Position numbers and translations under genes: made by a program. Shown here one piece after another: positions 54,751-64,000 of a DNA stretch of 64,000 bases. The notes beneath the pieces are model-generated. The model did no database searches, was not told the DNA's origin, and worked only from the letters and a program-made list of their open reading frames with translations. The stretch spans positions 1 through 64,000 of the forward strand of contig NZ_LMDK01000022.1 in the NCBI RefSeq assembly GCF_001425055.1. The letters are read 5' to 3'. This DNA is from Pelomonas sp. Root1237. Lineage in GTDB: Bacteria; Pseudomonadota; Gammaproteobacteria; Burkholderiales; Burkholderiaceae_C. Position 1 is the first letter of the stretch. Each line of letters opens with the position of its first letter.

Positions 54751-55559
54751 CGCGGCTGGCTGCCGCGCTGCTCGGCCTTCTCGGCTTTTTGGCCACCGTC
54801 GCCGCCGGACCGGTTTCAGCGGCCCCCAACAACACAACCCCTTCGCAGCGCGTGCAGGACAGCGGCGAGTTGCGGGTGTGCATCTGGCCCGACTACTACG
54901 GCATCTCGCTGCGCAACCCGCGCACCGGCCAGCTGTCGGGCATCGACATCGACCTGTCGGCCGCCTTCGCCGCCGACCTCAAGGTCAAGCCCGTCTATGT
55001 CGACTCCTCTTTCGCGACCCTCATCGAGGACCTGCTGCGCGACCGCTGCGACGTTGCGATGTTCGCCGTCGGCATGACGCCACAACGCGCTCAAGCACTG
55101 CGCTTCAGCCGGCCCTATCTGGAAAGCGACATCTATGCGGTGACAACGCGCAGCAGCCGCGTCGTGAAGAGCTGGCAAGACCTGGACCGCCCCGGCGTGC
55201 GCATCGCCGTGCAGGCCGGCACCTTCATGGAACCCGTCATGGCGGGTGCCCTCAAACAGGCTAACCTCGTCGTCGTGCGGCCACCCGACACCCGCGAGCG
55301 CGAACTCGAGGCCGGCCGCGTGGACGCCTTCATGACCGATTACCCCTACAGCCGCCGCCTGCTGGACAACGCCGACTGGGCCCGCCTCGTCGCGCCGCCC
55401 ACGCCCTTCTTCGTGCTGCCCTATGCCTATGCCGTCAAGCCCGGCGACGCCGCCTGGCTGACGGCTGTGGATGAATTCGTTGGGCGTATCCAGCGCGACG
55501 GCCGGCTGCAGGCCGCCGCCAAGCGCCACGGCTTGAGCGCCATCGTGCGCGAGAGATGA
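54747..55559 (+). CDS. Periplasmic solute-binding protein, SBP family 3
   Basis: 270 residues. A signal peptide (MTRLAAALLGLLGFLATVAAGPVSA) is followed by the family 3 pattern: ELRVCIWPDYYGISLRNPRTGQLSGIDIDLSAAFAADL, DRCDVAMFAVGMTPQRAQALRFSRPYL and ELEAGRVDAFMTDYPYS. There is no permease nearby. The 4-nt overlap with HD-GYP and a position just before the PAS kinase point to a sensor role: ligand capture for the kinase. Confidence 0.9.
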   Translation: MTRLAAALLGLLGFLATVAAGPVSAAPNNTTPSQRVQDSGELRVCIWPDYYGISLRNPRTGQLSGIDIDLSAAFAADLKVKPVYVDSSFATLIEDLLRDRCDVAMFAVGMTPQRAQALRFSRPYLESDIYAVTTRSSRVVKSWQDLDRPGVRIAVQAGTFMEPVMAGALKQANLVVVRPPDTRERELEAGRVDAFMTDYPYSRRLLDNADWARLVAPPTPFFVLPYAYAVKPGDAAWLTAVDEFVGRIQRDGRLQAAAKRHGLSAIVRER

Positions 55560-55607
55560 GGCCCCTCGTCCAGTCTCGCCTCGCTGGACGCGGGCAATCC
55601 TGGCCGG

Positions 55608-55702
55608 TCCCCCTTGGGGACGGCGATGCTTGCCGGATTGGCCGACAAGCACATCGCCCAATGGGCCGGCTTGGGAGCGGCCCGGCGCTCGGCCCGCAAT
55701 GC
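55608..55702 (+). repeat. Dispersed intergenic repeat, copy B
   Basis: Full copy of the element at 33281-33390, in the opposite strand orientation but in the same position relative to its SBP gene (3' of it). Hairpin GGCGATGCTTGCCGG with its mate is at 55622-55658; the core CGGCGCTCGGCCCGCAA is at 55684-55700. It fills most of the gap before the kinase gene. The longer open frame through it (from 55614) is translated repeat. Confidence 0.8.
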
Positions 55703-55748
55703 TGCCCCACACGTCGCGGTCGCTACAAACACGAAAGGGACGGCTGAC

Positions 55749-58262
55749 ATGCCCCACCGGAGTCGCTGGCGCCCAAGCATCATCACAGCCAGCGCCGGCG
55801 TCCTGCTCGCGGCCACGCTGCTCGCCGGCGCGGGCTACAGCATCTGGCGCGAGAAGCGCGAGCAGACGACCGAGGCCGCCGCCCGCCAGGCGCTGCTCGC
55901 GCGCGTGCTCGAGGACCACGCCAGCCGCAGTCTGGACGCCGCCCAGCTGGCCCTGGCCGGCTTGGCCGACGTGGCCGAGCGCGGTGCCCCACCCGAGGTG
56001 CTGCAGGCCCTGCTCGGCCAGACCCAGGCCAGCCTGGGTTTCCTGCGCGGCGTCGCCCTGCTCGACGAGGCCGGCCACGTGCTGGCCGCCGCCGACCCCG
56101 CCGACCGCGGTGCGCAGATCGCCACGGCCAGGCTTGGCCCGCTGCCGGCCCTGGGCCAGGACTCGCTCGGCGGCTTCGTCGCCGCGCGCAGCCTGGCCAG
56201 CCTCGCCGGAGTCGCACCAGGCAGCGCGGCCGCCGTCGTGCCGCCGGGGGTGGGCTTCATCCCGCTGCTGCGCGGCATCAGGACCCCCGGCGGGCGGCCG
56301 GCCCTGCTCGCCGCCCTGCTCAACCCCGACGCACTGGCCAACTTCCAGGAACTGACGCTGAACGACGCTCGCGCCGCGGCGGCACTCGTCGACCTGGACG
56401 GCCGGCTGCTCGCCGTGACCGCCGGTGCCGACCACCTGGCAGGTGAACGCCTGGCCTCGCTGCAACTGCCCACCGGCCCGCTGGCGCGCGTGCGCACCGG
56501 CAGCGAATACGGCCGCTGGGACGGCCCGGGCCTGCGCGATGCCGACCAGCTCGGTGCCTTTCGCGCGCTGCGCACCCGCCCCCTCGTCGTCGTCGTTGAA
56601 CTGCCCCAGGACGAGTTGCGCACCCAGTGGCTGTCCACCGCCTGGGACCTCGGCCTGCCCGCCATCGGCATCGCCGCCGCGTTGCTCGTGCTGTCGGCCG
56701 TGGGCGCGGCGGCCCTGCACGCGCGCGAGCGCTCCATGCTGGATCTCGACGAGGCCCAGCGGCAGGTCGCCGAGCGTGAGCGCGAGCTCAGCGCCATCTT
56801 CGGCAGCGTGCAGGACCTGCTGTTCCGCACCAACGCAGCCGGCCAGGTGACCTTCATCAACGAGGGCTATGCCCGCCTCAGCGGCCATCCCGTCGCCCAG
56901 GTGCTGGGCCGGCCGCTGCAGGAGCTGTTCGGCGGCTCGCCGGCCGTGGCCACGCTGTTCGCGGCCGGCGACGTTCACGAAGCCCGGCCGCACGAACTGC
57001 GCGCCGACTGGATCGCGGCCGACGGCAAGGCGCGCAGCTTCGAGATCCACCTGGTGCCGCTGCGCCGCCAGGCCGGTGTCCTCGAATGGGTGGGCAGCGC
57101 GGCCGACGTCAGCGGCCTGATGCGCGCCCAGGCCGAACTGCGCGCCCAGCTCGGCCTGGCGCGCTCGCTGCTGTCCAGCAGCCCGCTGCCCACGTCGGTG
57201 CTGGACAGCGACAACCGCTACCTCGACGTCAACCGCGCCTGGGAGCAGTTCACCGGCCGGCGCCGCAGCGAGGTGCTGGGCCGCAAGGCCGCCAGCTATC
57301 TGCGCCCCGAGGAGGCCGCCCTGCACGACAGCCGCGACGCCGAGCTGCTGGCGCGCGGCGGCGAAATGAACTACGAGGCCGTCTGGCAAGGCGGCGATGG
57401 CCGCCGGCGCGACCTCTACATCAGCAAGTCCACCTTTCCCGACGCCCACGGCCGACCCATGGGCATCGTCGTCTGCTTCATGGACATCAGCGAATTCCGC
57501 GAGGCCGAGCGCGCCACGCGCGCCGCCCGCGACGCCGCCCTGCACGCTTCGCGGGCCAAGTCCGACTTCATCGCCAACGTCAGCCACGAGCTGCGCACAC
57601 CGCTGCAGTCCATCCTGGGCTTCTCCGAGATCGGCGCGCGGCGCGCGCGTGCCGAGCCCCGCCTGGCCGAGCTCTTCGGCGACGTGCACCACGCCGGCCA
57701 GCGCATGCTCAGCCTCGTCAACGACCTGCTCGACCTCAGCAAGATCGAGCGCGGCGCAGAACCGCTGCATCCCGAGCGCCTGGACCTGAGGCCACTGGCC
57801 GTCGAGGTCGGCCGCGAACTCGAGCCCCTGCTGGCCGCACGTCAGCTCAGCCTGGCCATGGCCCTGGGCGACGAGGACCTCGTCGTGCTGGCCGACCCGC
57901 GACGCCTGCAGCAACTGCTGCGCAACCTGCTCGCCAATGCCATCCGCTTCTCGCCCGTGGGCGGCCACATCGAGGTGACCGCCTGGCAGGACGATGCGGC
58001 CGACGAAGTGCGCGTCGACGTCGCCGACCGCGGCCCCGGCATTCCGCCGGACGAGCTGGAGAGCATCTTCGAGGCCTTCGTGCAGTCCAGCGCCACCAAG
58101 AACGCCGCCGGCGGCACGGGCCTGGGCCTGGCGATCTGCCGGCGCATCGCCGAGGCTCACGATGGCCGCGTCTGGGCGGCCAACCGCGCCGGTGGGGGCG
58201 CCGTCATCAGTCTGGCACTTCCCGCCACGCGCTTTGGCGACACCACGCCGGCGGCGCTTTGA
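55749..58262 (+). CDS. PAS-domain sensor histidine kinase
   Basis: 837 residues from ATG 55749 (GGGACGG upstream). TM helix 1 near residues 13-29, a periplasmic domain of about 270 residues that resembles a double Cache sensor, TM helix 2 near 305-325, then two PAS domains, the HisKA domain with His613 in NVSHELRTPLQSILGF, and a HATPase domain with NLLANAIRF, DRGPGIPPDEL and GGTGLGLAICRRI. There is no receiver domain in the protein, so phosphate must go to a separate receiver, with the receiver-HPt protein as the likely relay. Confidence 0.94.
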   Translation: MPHRSRWRPSIITASAGVLLAATLLAGAGYSIWREKREQTTEAAARQALLARVLEDHASRSLDAAQLALAGLADVAERGAPPEVLQALLGQTQASLGFLRGVALLDEAGHVLAAADPADRGAQIATARLGPLPALGQDSLGGFVAARSLASLAGVAPGSAAAVVPPGVGFIPLLRGIRTPGGRPALLAALLNPDALANFQELTLNDARAAAALVDLDGRLLAVTAGADHLAGERLASLQLPTGPLARVRTGSEYGRWDGPGLRDADQLGAFRALRTRPLVVVVELPQDELRTQWLSTAWDLGLPAIGIAAALLVLSAVGAAALHARERSMLDLDEAQRQVAERERELSAIFGSVQDLLFRTNAAGQVTFINEGYARLSGHPVAQVLGRPLQELFGGSPAVATLFAAGDVHEARPHELRADWIAADGKARSFEIHLVPLRRQAGVLEWVGSAADVSGLMRAQAELRAQLGLARSLLSSSPLPTSVLDSDNRYLDVNRAWEQFTGRRRSEVLGRKAASYLRPEEAALHDSRDAELLARGGEMNYEAVWQGGDGRRRDLYISKSTFPDAHGRPMGIVVCFMDISEFREAERATRAARDAALHASRAKSDFIANVSHELRTPLQSILGFSEIGARRARAEPRLAELFGDVHHAGQRMLSLVNDLLDLSKIERGAEPLHPERLDLRPLAVEVGRELEPLLAARQLSLAMALGDEDLVVLADPRRLQQLLRNLLANAIRFSPVGGHIEVTAWQDDAADEVRVDVADRGPGIPPDELESIFEAFVQSSATKNAAGGTGLGLAICRRIAEAHDGRVWAANRAGGGAVISLALPATRFGDTTPAAL

Positions 58263-58284
58263 CGGCAACATCGAAGGGAACCTC

Positions 58285-59109
58285 ATGGCTGACAGCGACA
58301 AGACGAGCGACAAGCTGTTCGCGGGCTCGATCCCGAGGCTCTACGACACCTTGATGGTCCCGCTGATCTTCGACGGCTATGCCGCCGACACGGCGGCGCT
58401 GGTCGCGGCCGGCTCGCCGCGCACCGTGCTCGAAACGGCCGCCGGCAGCGGTGCGGTCACCCGCGCGCTGGCGCCGAGACTCGGCGCCGCCGCGCGCTAC
58501 GTGGTGACCGACCTGAACCAGCCCATGCTCGACTACGCCGCCAGCCAGCAAGGCGCCGACAGCCGCATCGAATGGCGGCAGGCGGATGCACTGGCCCTGC
58601 CCTTCGACGACGGCGCCTTCGACGCCGTCTGCTGCCAGTTCGGTGCGATGTTCTTTCCTGATCGCGCCGCCGGCTACGCGGAGGCACGGCGCGTGCTCAA
58701 GCCCGCTGGGCGCTTTGTCTTCACCGTCTGGGACCGCATCGAGGAGAACACCTTTGCCGACGAGGTCACCCACGCCGTCGCCACGGTGTTTGCGCACGAC
58801 CCGCCGCGCTTTCTCGCCCGCACACCGCACGGCTATCACGACGTTGCGCTGATCCGTGGAGACCTGAGTCGCGCGGGCTTCACCGAGATCACGATCGAGA
58901 CGCGCGCGAAGCTGAGTCACGCATCCTCGGCTCGCGCCGCCGCCACGGCCTATTGCCAGGGAACACCGCTGCGCAACGAGATCGAGGCACGCGACGCCGG
59001 CCTGCTCCAGCTCGCCATCGACCGTGCCACCGAGGCGATCGCCAGCCGCCACGGCGAAGGCGTGGTGGCGGGCAAGATCCAGGCCCATGTGATCGTGGCG
59101 GCGGGATAG
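58285..59109 (+). CDS. Class I SAM-dependent methyltransferase
   Basis: 274 residues from ATG 58285 (AAGGGAA upstream). Methyltransferase type 11 pattern: VLETAAGSGAVTRALAPRLG (SAM site), VVTDLNQPML, ADALALPFDDGAFDAVCCQFG and EARRVLKPAGRFVFTVWD. The substrate is unknown. It lies 22 nt after the kinase gene and may be cotranscribed. Confidence 0.88.
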   Translation: MADSDKTSDKLFAGSIPRLYDTLMVPLIFDGYAADTAALVAAGSPRTVLETAAGSGAVTRALAPRLGAAARYVVTDLNQPMLDYAASQQGADSRIEWRQADALALPFDDGAFDAVCCQFGAMFFPDRAAGYAEARRVLKPAGRFVFTVWDRIEENTFADEVTHAVATVFAHDPPRFLARTPHGYHDVALIRGDLSRAGFTEITIETRAKLSHASSARAAATAYCQGTPLRNEIEARDAGLLQLAIDRATEAIASRHGEGVVAGKIQAHVIVAAG

Positions 59110-59187
59110 CGGTTGCCGCACAGTGCCGCAGGTGACAGCCCCTCACCGCGCCGGCCGCGCAGAATCGCCGCACCGCTTGGAGCCGTC

Positions 59188-59766
59188 ATGACCGCACGCG
59201 CCACCTTCACACGCATGGACGAAAGCAGCCGCGAAGACTGGGGTCTCATCGTGCCCGAGGCGATGAAGATGGCCCGCAGCCTGCCTGACCGCGTGCTCGA
59301 GCATCTGCGCCTGCTGGACGGCGACTTCGGCGGCTTCCCGGTCGACCGGCTGACGCACTGCCTGCAGACCGCCACGCTGGCCCATCGCGACGGGCGCGAC
59401 GAGGAGTACGTTTGCTGCGCGCTGCTGCACGACATCGGCGACACGCTGGGCTCGTTCAACCACCCCGACATCGCCGCCGCCATCCTCAAGCCCTTCGTGA
59501 CGGAAGAGAACCTGTGGATGGTGCAGCAGCACGGCATCTTCCAGGGCCACAACTTCTTCCACCACATCGGCCTGGATCGCGACATGCGCGAGCAGTTCCG
59601 CGGCCATCCGCATTTCGGGCGCACGGCCGAGTTCGTCGAGCGCTACGACAACCCGGCTTTCGACCCGCACGCCCAGGCGCTGCCGCTGGCGTTCTTCGAG
59701 CCCATGCTCAGAAGGCTGATGGCCCAGCCGCGCCAGTCGGTCTACAAGGCGGCGATGAAGGCTTAG
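59188..59766 (+). CDS. HD-domain protein, MIOX/PhnZ-like oxygenase or phosphohydrolase
   Basis: 192 residues from ATG 59188. Metal ligands fit an HD fold: HCLQTATLAH, ALLHDIGD, then QHGIFQGHNFFHHIGLD and later Asp in NPAFDP. The FFHHIGLDRDMREQF block is of the kind seen in mixed-valent di-iron oxygenase relatives as well as in HD hydrolases; sequence alone does not decide. The substrate is unknown. Convergent with DUF1801, overlapping it by 4 nt. Confidence 0.75.
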   Translation: MTARATFTRMDESSREDWGLIVPEAMKMARSLPDRVLEHLRLLDGDFGGFPVDRLTHCLQTATLAHRDGRDEEYVCCALLHDIGDTLGSFNHPDIAAAILKPFVTEENLWMVQQHGIFQGHNFFHHIGLDRDMREQFRGHPHFGRTAEFVERYDNPAFDPHAQALPLAFFEPMLRRLMAQPRQSVYKAAMKA

Positions 59767-60143
59767 GCCTTTTGGTTGGCTTTCACAGCCGCCTTGATCA
59801 AGGCTTTCAGCGCCGCCTTGTCGATCTTGTCGCCTTCCTTGAAGTCGATGGCGCGACGCACATTGCCTTCCAGGCTGGAGTTGAAGAGACCTTTGGGGTC
59901 GGCCAGCGAAGCGCCCTTGGGAAAGGTCATCTTCACGGCGCTCTTGTAGGCCTCGCCGGTGCAGACGATGCCGTCATGCGACCACACCGGATTGCTCCAT
60001 TTCCACTCCTCGACGATGTCGGGGTCAGCCTCGTGGATCAGCGCCCGCAGCGCGGCCAGCATCTCGCTGCGCCAGCCGCCCAGGCTCTCGATGCGTTCGT
60101 CGATCAATGCCGCGGCCGGCGGCGTGGATTTCGATGTGCTCAT
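59763..60143 (-). CDS. DUF1801 (YdhG-like) family protein
   Basis: 126 residues from ATG 60143; an in-frame TTG at 60152 would add three residues. The family pattern EEWKWSNPVWSHDGIVCTGEAYKSAVKMTFPKGASLADPKGLFN is clear, with a Lys/Ala-rich C-terminus. The fold is related to the YdhG/frataxin-like group; the function is not established. Confidence 0.85.
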   Translation of the reverse strand: MSTSKSTPPAAALIDERIESLGGWRSEMLAALRALIHEADPDIVEEWKWSNPVWSHDGIVCTGEAYKSAVKMTFPKGASLADPKGLFNSSLEGNVRRAIDFKEGDKIDKAALKALIKAAVKANQKA

Positions 60144-60154
60144 GGACCGCAAGC

Positions 60155-60538
60155 TTAGCCAGCTTCTCTGAAGGTGATGCCGGCATGCTTCTCGTCATAG
60201 AAGGCCATGCGGCCCTTCAGTGCGGCGTGCTCGTCATAGGGCGCCTCGTAGGACCAGATCGCGTCCTTGAGGCTGCGACCGTTCTGGGTGACGCTGTAGT
60301 AGGTGGCATCGCCCTTGAAGGGGCAGTGGGTCTGGGTTTCGCTTCGTTCCAGCTTGTCGACCTTGACGCTGTCGCGCGGGAAGTACAAGCGCGGCGGCGC
60401 GCCGGTCTCGTCGACACGGATGACGTCATCCGATTCGGCGACGACCTGGCCGTCGATGCGTGCCGTGACCCGGTGAGCGAGACGGGTTTCGGCAACCGTG
60501 TGTTCGGGATGGTCCCGATGCCCAGGGGATTTGCTCAT
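60155..60538 (-). CDS. DUF427 family protein
   Basis: 127 residues from ATG 60538. The family pattern is present: [41 protein letters not shown] and [12 protein letters not shown]. Small cytoplasmic beta-rich protein of unknown function, in the same direction as DUF1801 and probably in the same unit (11 nt apart). Confidence 0.9.
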   Translation of the reverse strand: MSKSPGHRDHPEHTVAETRLAHRVTARIDGQVVAESDDVIRVDETGAPPRLYFPRDSVKVDKLERSETQTHCPFKGDATYYSVTQNGRSLKDAIWSYEAPYDEHAALKGRMAFYDEKHAGITFREAG

Positions 60539-60592
60539 GGGGGTCCTTTCATGCGTCAACGGCGACGGCCCGTCCCGCGGCAATCGCCGTTC

Positions 60593-61339
60593 CTAGCGCC
60601 GCAACATCAGCAAGCCCAGCAGCAGGAAGATGGCGTACAGCGCCCTCTGGAACATCAGGGTCGGCAGGCGCTCGCGCAGGCGCGCGCCGAGCGCCATGCC
60701 GGCAAACGCCGCGCCCAACGCCACGCCGCTGGCCCAGGGGTCGGGCGGCGCTGCCGCATCCAGGCCGCCCAGCCGTGCAGCCAGGGCGAGGGAGGCCAGC
60801 ATGAAACTGATGCCCAGAGCCTGGATCAAGGCGCCCCGCCGCAACTGCAAGGATTGCAGAAAAGGCACCATGGGCAGCACGAAGACGCCGGTGGCCGCGC
60901 TGACCGCACCGCCGAGCAAACCGGCCAGCGCACCTAGCCAGCCGGCATGCCGACCCAGGTCCGGCAGCCGCGGCCGGCACAGACCAAACACGCCATAGGC
61001 CACCAGCACTGCGCCCAGCGCCAGCCGCGCGCCGCCATGGCCCGTGCTGAGGCTGGGCACCGGGGCGAACAACGTGCCCAGCACCAGGCCGGTCCACAGC
61101 GGCCAGAGCCGCCGCCACAGCCCGGCCGCGTGCGAGCCCAGGCACTGGGCGACATTGGTCAACAGCGCCGGCAGCAGCATCAGCGCGGCGGCCGGTGCCG
61201 CCGGCAGGTGCAGGCTCAGCAATGCCATCGCCAGCGTGGGCAGGCCCATGCCCGACACGCCCTTGACGAGGCCGGCGAGCAGAAAAGTCAATGCCACCCA
61301 GCCCAGCAGGCCGGCGGAAAGCCAGTCGATGTCATCCAT
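60593..61339 (-). CDS. TSUP family (TauE/SafE) membrane permease
   Basis: 248 residues from ATG 61339. Seven or eight TM helices, with the first family half GLVKGVSGMGLPTLAMALLSL and the second half GLLGGAVSAATGVFVLPMVPFLQSL. Members export sulfite, sulfoacetate or related anions; the substrate here is unknown. It is divergent from a LysR gene over 81 bp, which is the usual arrangement for LysR control. Confidence 0.9.
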   Translation of the reverse strand: MDDIDWLSAGLLGWVALTFLLAGLVKGVSGMGLPTLAMALLSLHLPAAPAAALMLLPALLTNVAQCLGSHAAGLWRRLWPLWTGLVLGTLFAPVPSLSTGHGGARLALGAVLVAYGVFGLCRPRLPDLGRHAGWLGALAGLLGGAVSAATGVFVLPMVPFLQSLQLRRGALIQALGISFMLASLALAARLGGLDAAAPPDPWASGVALGAAFAGMALGARLRERLPTLMFQRALYAIFLLLGLLMLRR

Positions 61340-61420
61340 GCCGGCATGGTCCGGGCGGCGGTGGCCTGCGTCCATCGCGCAATGCCGCGCCTATCCTCAG
61401 GCATTGCCGAAGGATGAGCC

Positions 61421-62299
61421 ATGACCGCACGCAACCCCCACTACCGCATCGACCCCTTCGACCTGCGCCTGTTCGCTGCCGTGGCTGAAGGCCACACCAT
61501 CACGGCCGGTGCACGGGCCGTGCACCTGTCCCTGGCGGCCGCGAGCACGCGGCTGCAGGCGCTGGAGCGGGTCGTGGGCGCCGTGCTGATGCAGCGCGCC
61601 AAGACCGGCGTCACGCTGACCGACGCCGGCCGCACGCTGCTGCGCCATGCGGGTCGGCTGCAGCGCGAGATGGAGGCCTTGCACGCCGGCATGGCCGCGC
61701 ATGCCCACGGCGTGCGCAGCACAGTGCGGCTGCTGTGCAATACCGCCGCGATCAGCGAGCATCTGCCGCCGCTGCTCGGCCCCTTTCTCGCGGCCCACGC
61801 GGACATCGACGTGGAACTGCGCGAACTGGACAGCCAGGACGTGCTGTTCGCCATGCGCCAGGAGCGCGCGGACCTCGGCATCGTGGCCGACTACGTCAAT
61901 ACCGAAGGATTGGCGACGCGCCCCTTTCGTCGGGACGAGCTCGTCGCCGTGCTGCCCGCCGCATGGGTGAAGGGCCGGGCACGGGCCATCGCCTTCACCG
62001 AGTTGCTGGCCCAACCTTTCGTCGGGCTGCCGGCAGAGGCGGGCCTGAGCCGCTTCCTGCAGGCCCGCGCGCTGCAGCATGGCCGTGGCCTGCACCACCG
62101 CGTGCAGGTGCAGGGCTTCGACGCCATGCTGCGCCTCGTCGCCGATGGCGTCGGTGTGGCTGTCGTGCCGGCACTGACCGCGGCGCGGCTGGCTGGTCCA
62201 CGTGTCCGTGTCCGCCGGCTGAGTGATGCCTGGGCCGTGCGCCAGTTACTGCTGTGCTTCGGCGAACTCACGCCCGGCGCCGCCGCGCTGCTCGATGCT

Positions 62300-62314
<15 letters not shown>
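61421..62314 (+). CDS. LysR-family transcriptional regulator
   Basis: 297 residues. N-terminal HTH ([40 protein letters not shown], about 14-55) and a LysR substrate-binding domain. Divergent from the TSUP exporter gene, its likely target. The last 15 bases overlap the end of the convergent ABC ATPase gene. Confidence 0.93.
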
Positions 62315-63065
<751 letters not shown>

Positions 63066-63082
<17 letters not shown>

Positions 63083-63719
63083 GGGCTTTGCCTTCCAGAT
63101 GTTGTGCCAAGAGGCTGACGGGGAAGCACAGCGCGAAGTACAGCAGCGCCACGCAACCGAAGACGAGGAAGGGCTTGAAGCTGGCGTTGGCGATCATGCT
63201 GCCGGCCTTGGTCAGCTCGATGAAGCCGATGACCGACGCCAGCGCCGTGCCCTTGATGACCTGCACCAGGAAGCCCACCGTCGGCGCGATGGCCAGGCGG
63301 CCGGCCTGCGGCAGGATGACGTGGCGCAGCTGCTCGCCGAAGCTCAGTGCCAGGCTGCGCGCCGCCTCCCACTGGCCGCGCGGCACGGCGTCCACGCAGC
63401 CGCGCCAGATCTCGACGAGGTAGGCGCTGGTGTAGAGGGTCAGCGCCAGTGCCGCGGCCGTCCAGGCCGACACCTCCAGGCCCAGCAGGGCCAGGCCGAA
63501 GTAGGCGAGGAAAAGCTGCATCAGCAGCGGCGTGCCCTGGAAAAGCTGCACGTAGAGCGCGATGGCGCGCCGGGTGCGGGCGCCCATGCCGATGCGCAGC
63601 GTCAGCAGCAGGCCGCCCACCAGGCCGCCGCCGATGAAGGCGATGACCGACAGGGCCACCGTCCAGCGCAGCGCCAGCAGCAGGTTGCGCACGATGTCCC
63701 ACAGGGTGAACTCGATCAT
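63066..63719 (-). CDS. Amino-acid ABC transporter permease
   Basis: 217 residues from ATG 63719. HisMQ-type permease with about five TM helices and the EAA-like loop EAARSLALSFGEQLRHVILPQAGRLAIAPTVGFLVQ. The ATG overlaps the stop of the other permease by 4 nt. The ATPase gene follows. Confidence 0.94.
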
Positions 63720-64000
63720 GCCGACCGCCTTCCGAAGATGAAGCGCGGGCCGGCCCAGCTCAGCAGCTTGCGCGCTGCGATGGCCAGGGCCAGATAGGCC
63801 AGCGTCGCGATGATGAAAGCCTCGAAGGCGCGGAAGTTGCGGCTCTGGATGAGGTTGGCTGCATAACTCAGCTCCTCGGTGGAGATCTGCCCGCAGACGG
63901 CCGAGCCCAGCATGACGATGATGATCTGGCTCGTCAGCGCCGGCCACACGCGCTGCAGGGCCGGCGGCAGCACGACGCGCGTGAACACCTGCACGGGGCT
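63716..64000 (-). CDS. Amino-acid ABC transporter permease, partial
   Basis: C-terminal 94 residues or so only; the frame is open to the right edge of the window, so the start lies outside. It has the C-terminal half of a HisMQ permease: LPPALQRVWPALTSQIIIVML (loop and TM) and the last TM near LAYLALAIAARKLLSW. A substrate-binding protein gene is probably further right. Confidence 0.9.
   Translation of the reverse strand, partial: SPVQVFTRVVLPPALQRVWPALTSQIIIVMLGSAVCGQISTEELSYAANLIQSRNFRAFEAFIIATLAYLALAIAARKLLSWAGPRFIFGRRSA

Noticed and set aside
55614-55748. Longer N-terminus for the PAS kinase
   Set aside because: The added 45 residues are translated intergenic repeat; the ATG at 55749 has a ribosome site and leads into the TM helix.
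54816-58313. 1165-codon open frame on the minus strand
   Set aside because: Antisense to the SBP and PAS kinase genes; low complexity and no domain.

Overview
The window looks like chromosomal DNA of a high-GC betaproteobacterium of the order Burkholderiales, probably near Roseateles, Rubrivivax or Mitsuaria. That placement is inferred from the gene content: a dapF-DUF484-xerC operon, PhaM, two PEP-CTERM secreted proteins, a Xanthomonas/Caulobacter-type TonB receptor, glcDEF, and a lipid A-type acyltransferase divergent from metK. I saw no rRNA, tRNA, CRISPR array or complete mobile element.

Layout. 1-6.4 kb: a minus-strand locus for uptake across the outer membrane, with a FadR-type regulator, a lipoprotein carrying Cys-paired repeats and a TonB-dependent receptor. 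The regulator and the lipoprotein gene each sit behind a copy of the same leader of about 0.45-0.5 kb. 6.9-10.6 kb: glmS, an Lrp-type regulator and a PEP-CTERM zinc protease. 10.6-17.5 kb: rlmI, then a tightly packed six-gene minus-strand operon (DUF2147, DipZ-like CcdA-thioredoxin, dapF, DUF484, xerC, barrel protein). 17.6-23.2 kb: response regulator, histidine kinase, large LuxR-type ATPase regulator and a second PEP-CTERM protein. 23.2-27.2 kb: acyltransferase, metK, chemoreceptor. 27.2-29.3 kb: a visibly lower-GC accessory patch with a DUF2130 nuclease-like protein and a small secreted protein. 29.4-33.2 kb: glycolate oxidase glcDEF. 33.3-38.0 kb: a periplasmic binding protein, PhaM, TraB/GumN, an aspartic protease, a BON protein and a DUF6279 lipoprotein.

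38.0-44.6 kb: a five-gene tripartite ABC efflux operon (adaptor, ATPase, TolC-like channel, two MacB-like permeases). It has a clear sigma-54 promoter and is interrupted by a 585-bp inverted repeat. 44.7-51.9 kb: two convergent DUF1800/DUF1501 pairs separated by small genes. 52.0-58.3 kb: a signalling cluster with single-domain receiver, receiver-HPt, HTH-receiver, HD-GYP, periplasmic binding protein and a large PAS histidine kinase. 58.3-64.0 kb: small metabolic genes, a divergent TSUP exporter/LysR pair and an amino-acid ABC transporter that runs off the right edge.

The least explained material is non-coding: the duplicated leader with its 20-bp palindrome, a dispersed hairpin-rich intergenic repeat (three copies here), the large inverted repeat inside the efflux operon, and a 55-bp element that resembles two abutted IS21-type ends. 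The best candidates for an undescribed system are the HK/SBP/HD-GYP/HPt signalling cluster and the duplicated-leader FadR/lipoprotein/TonB locus.
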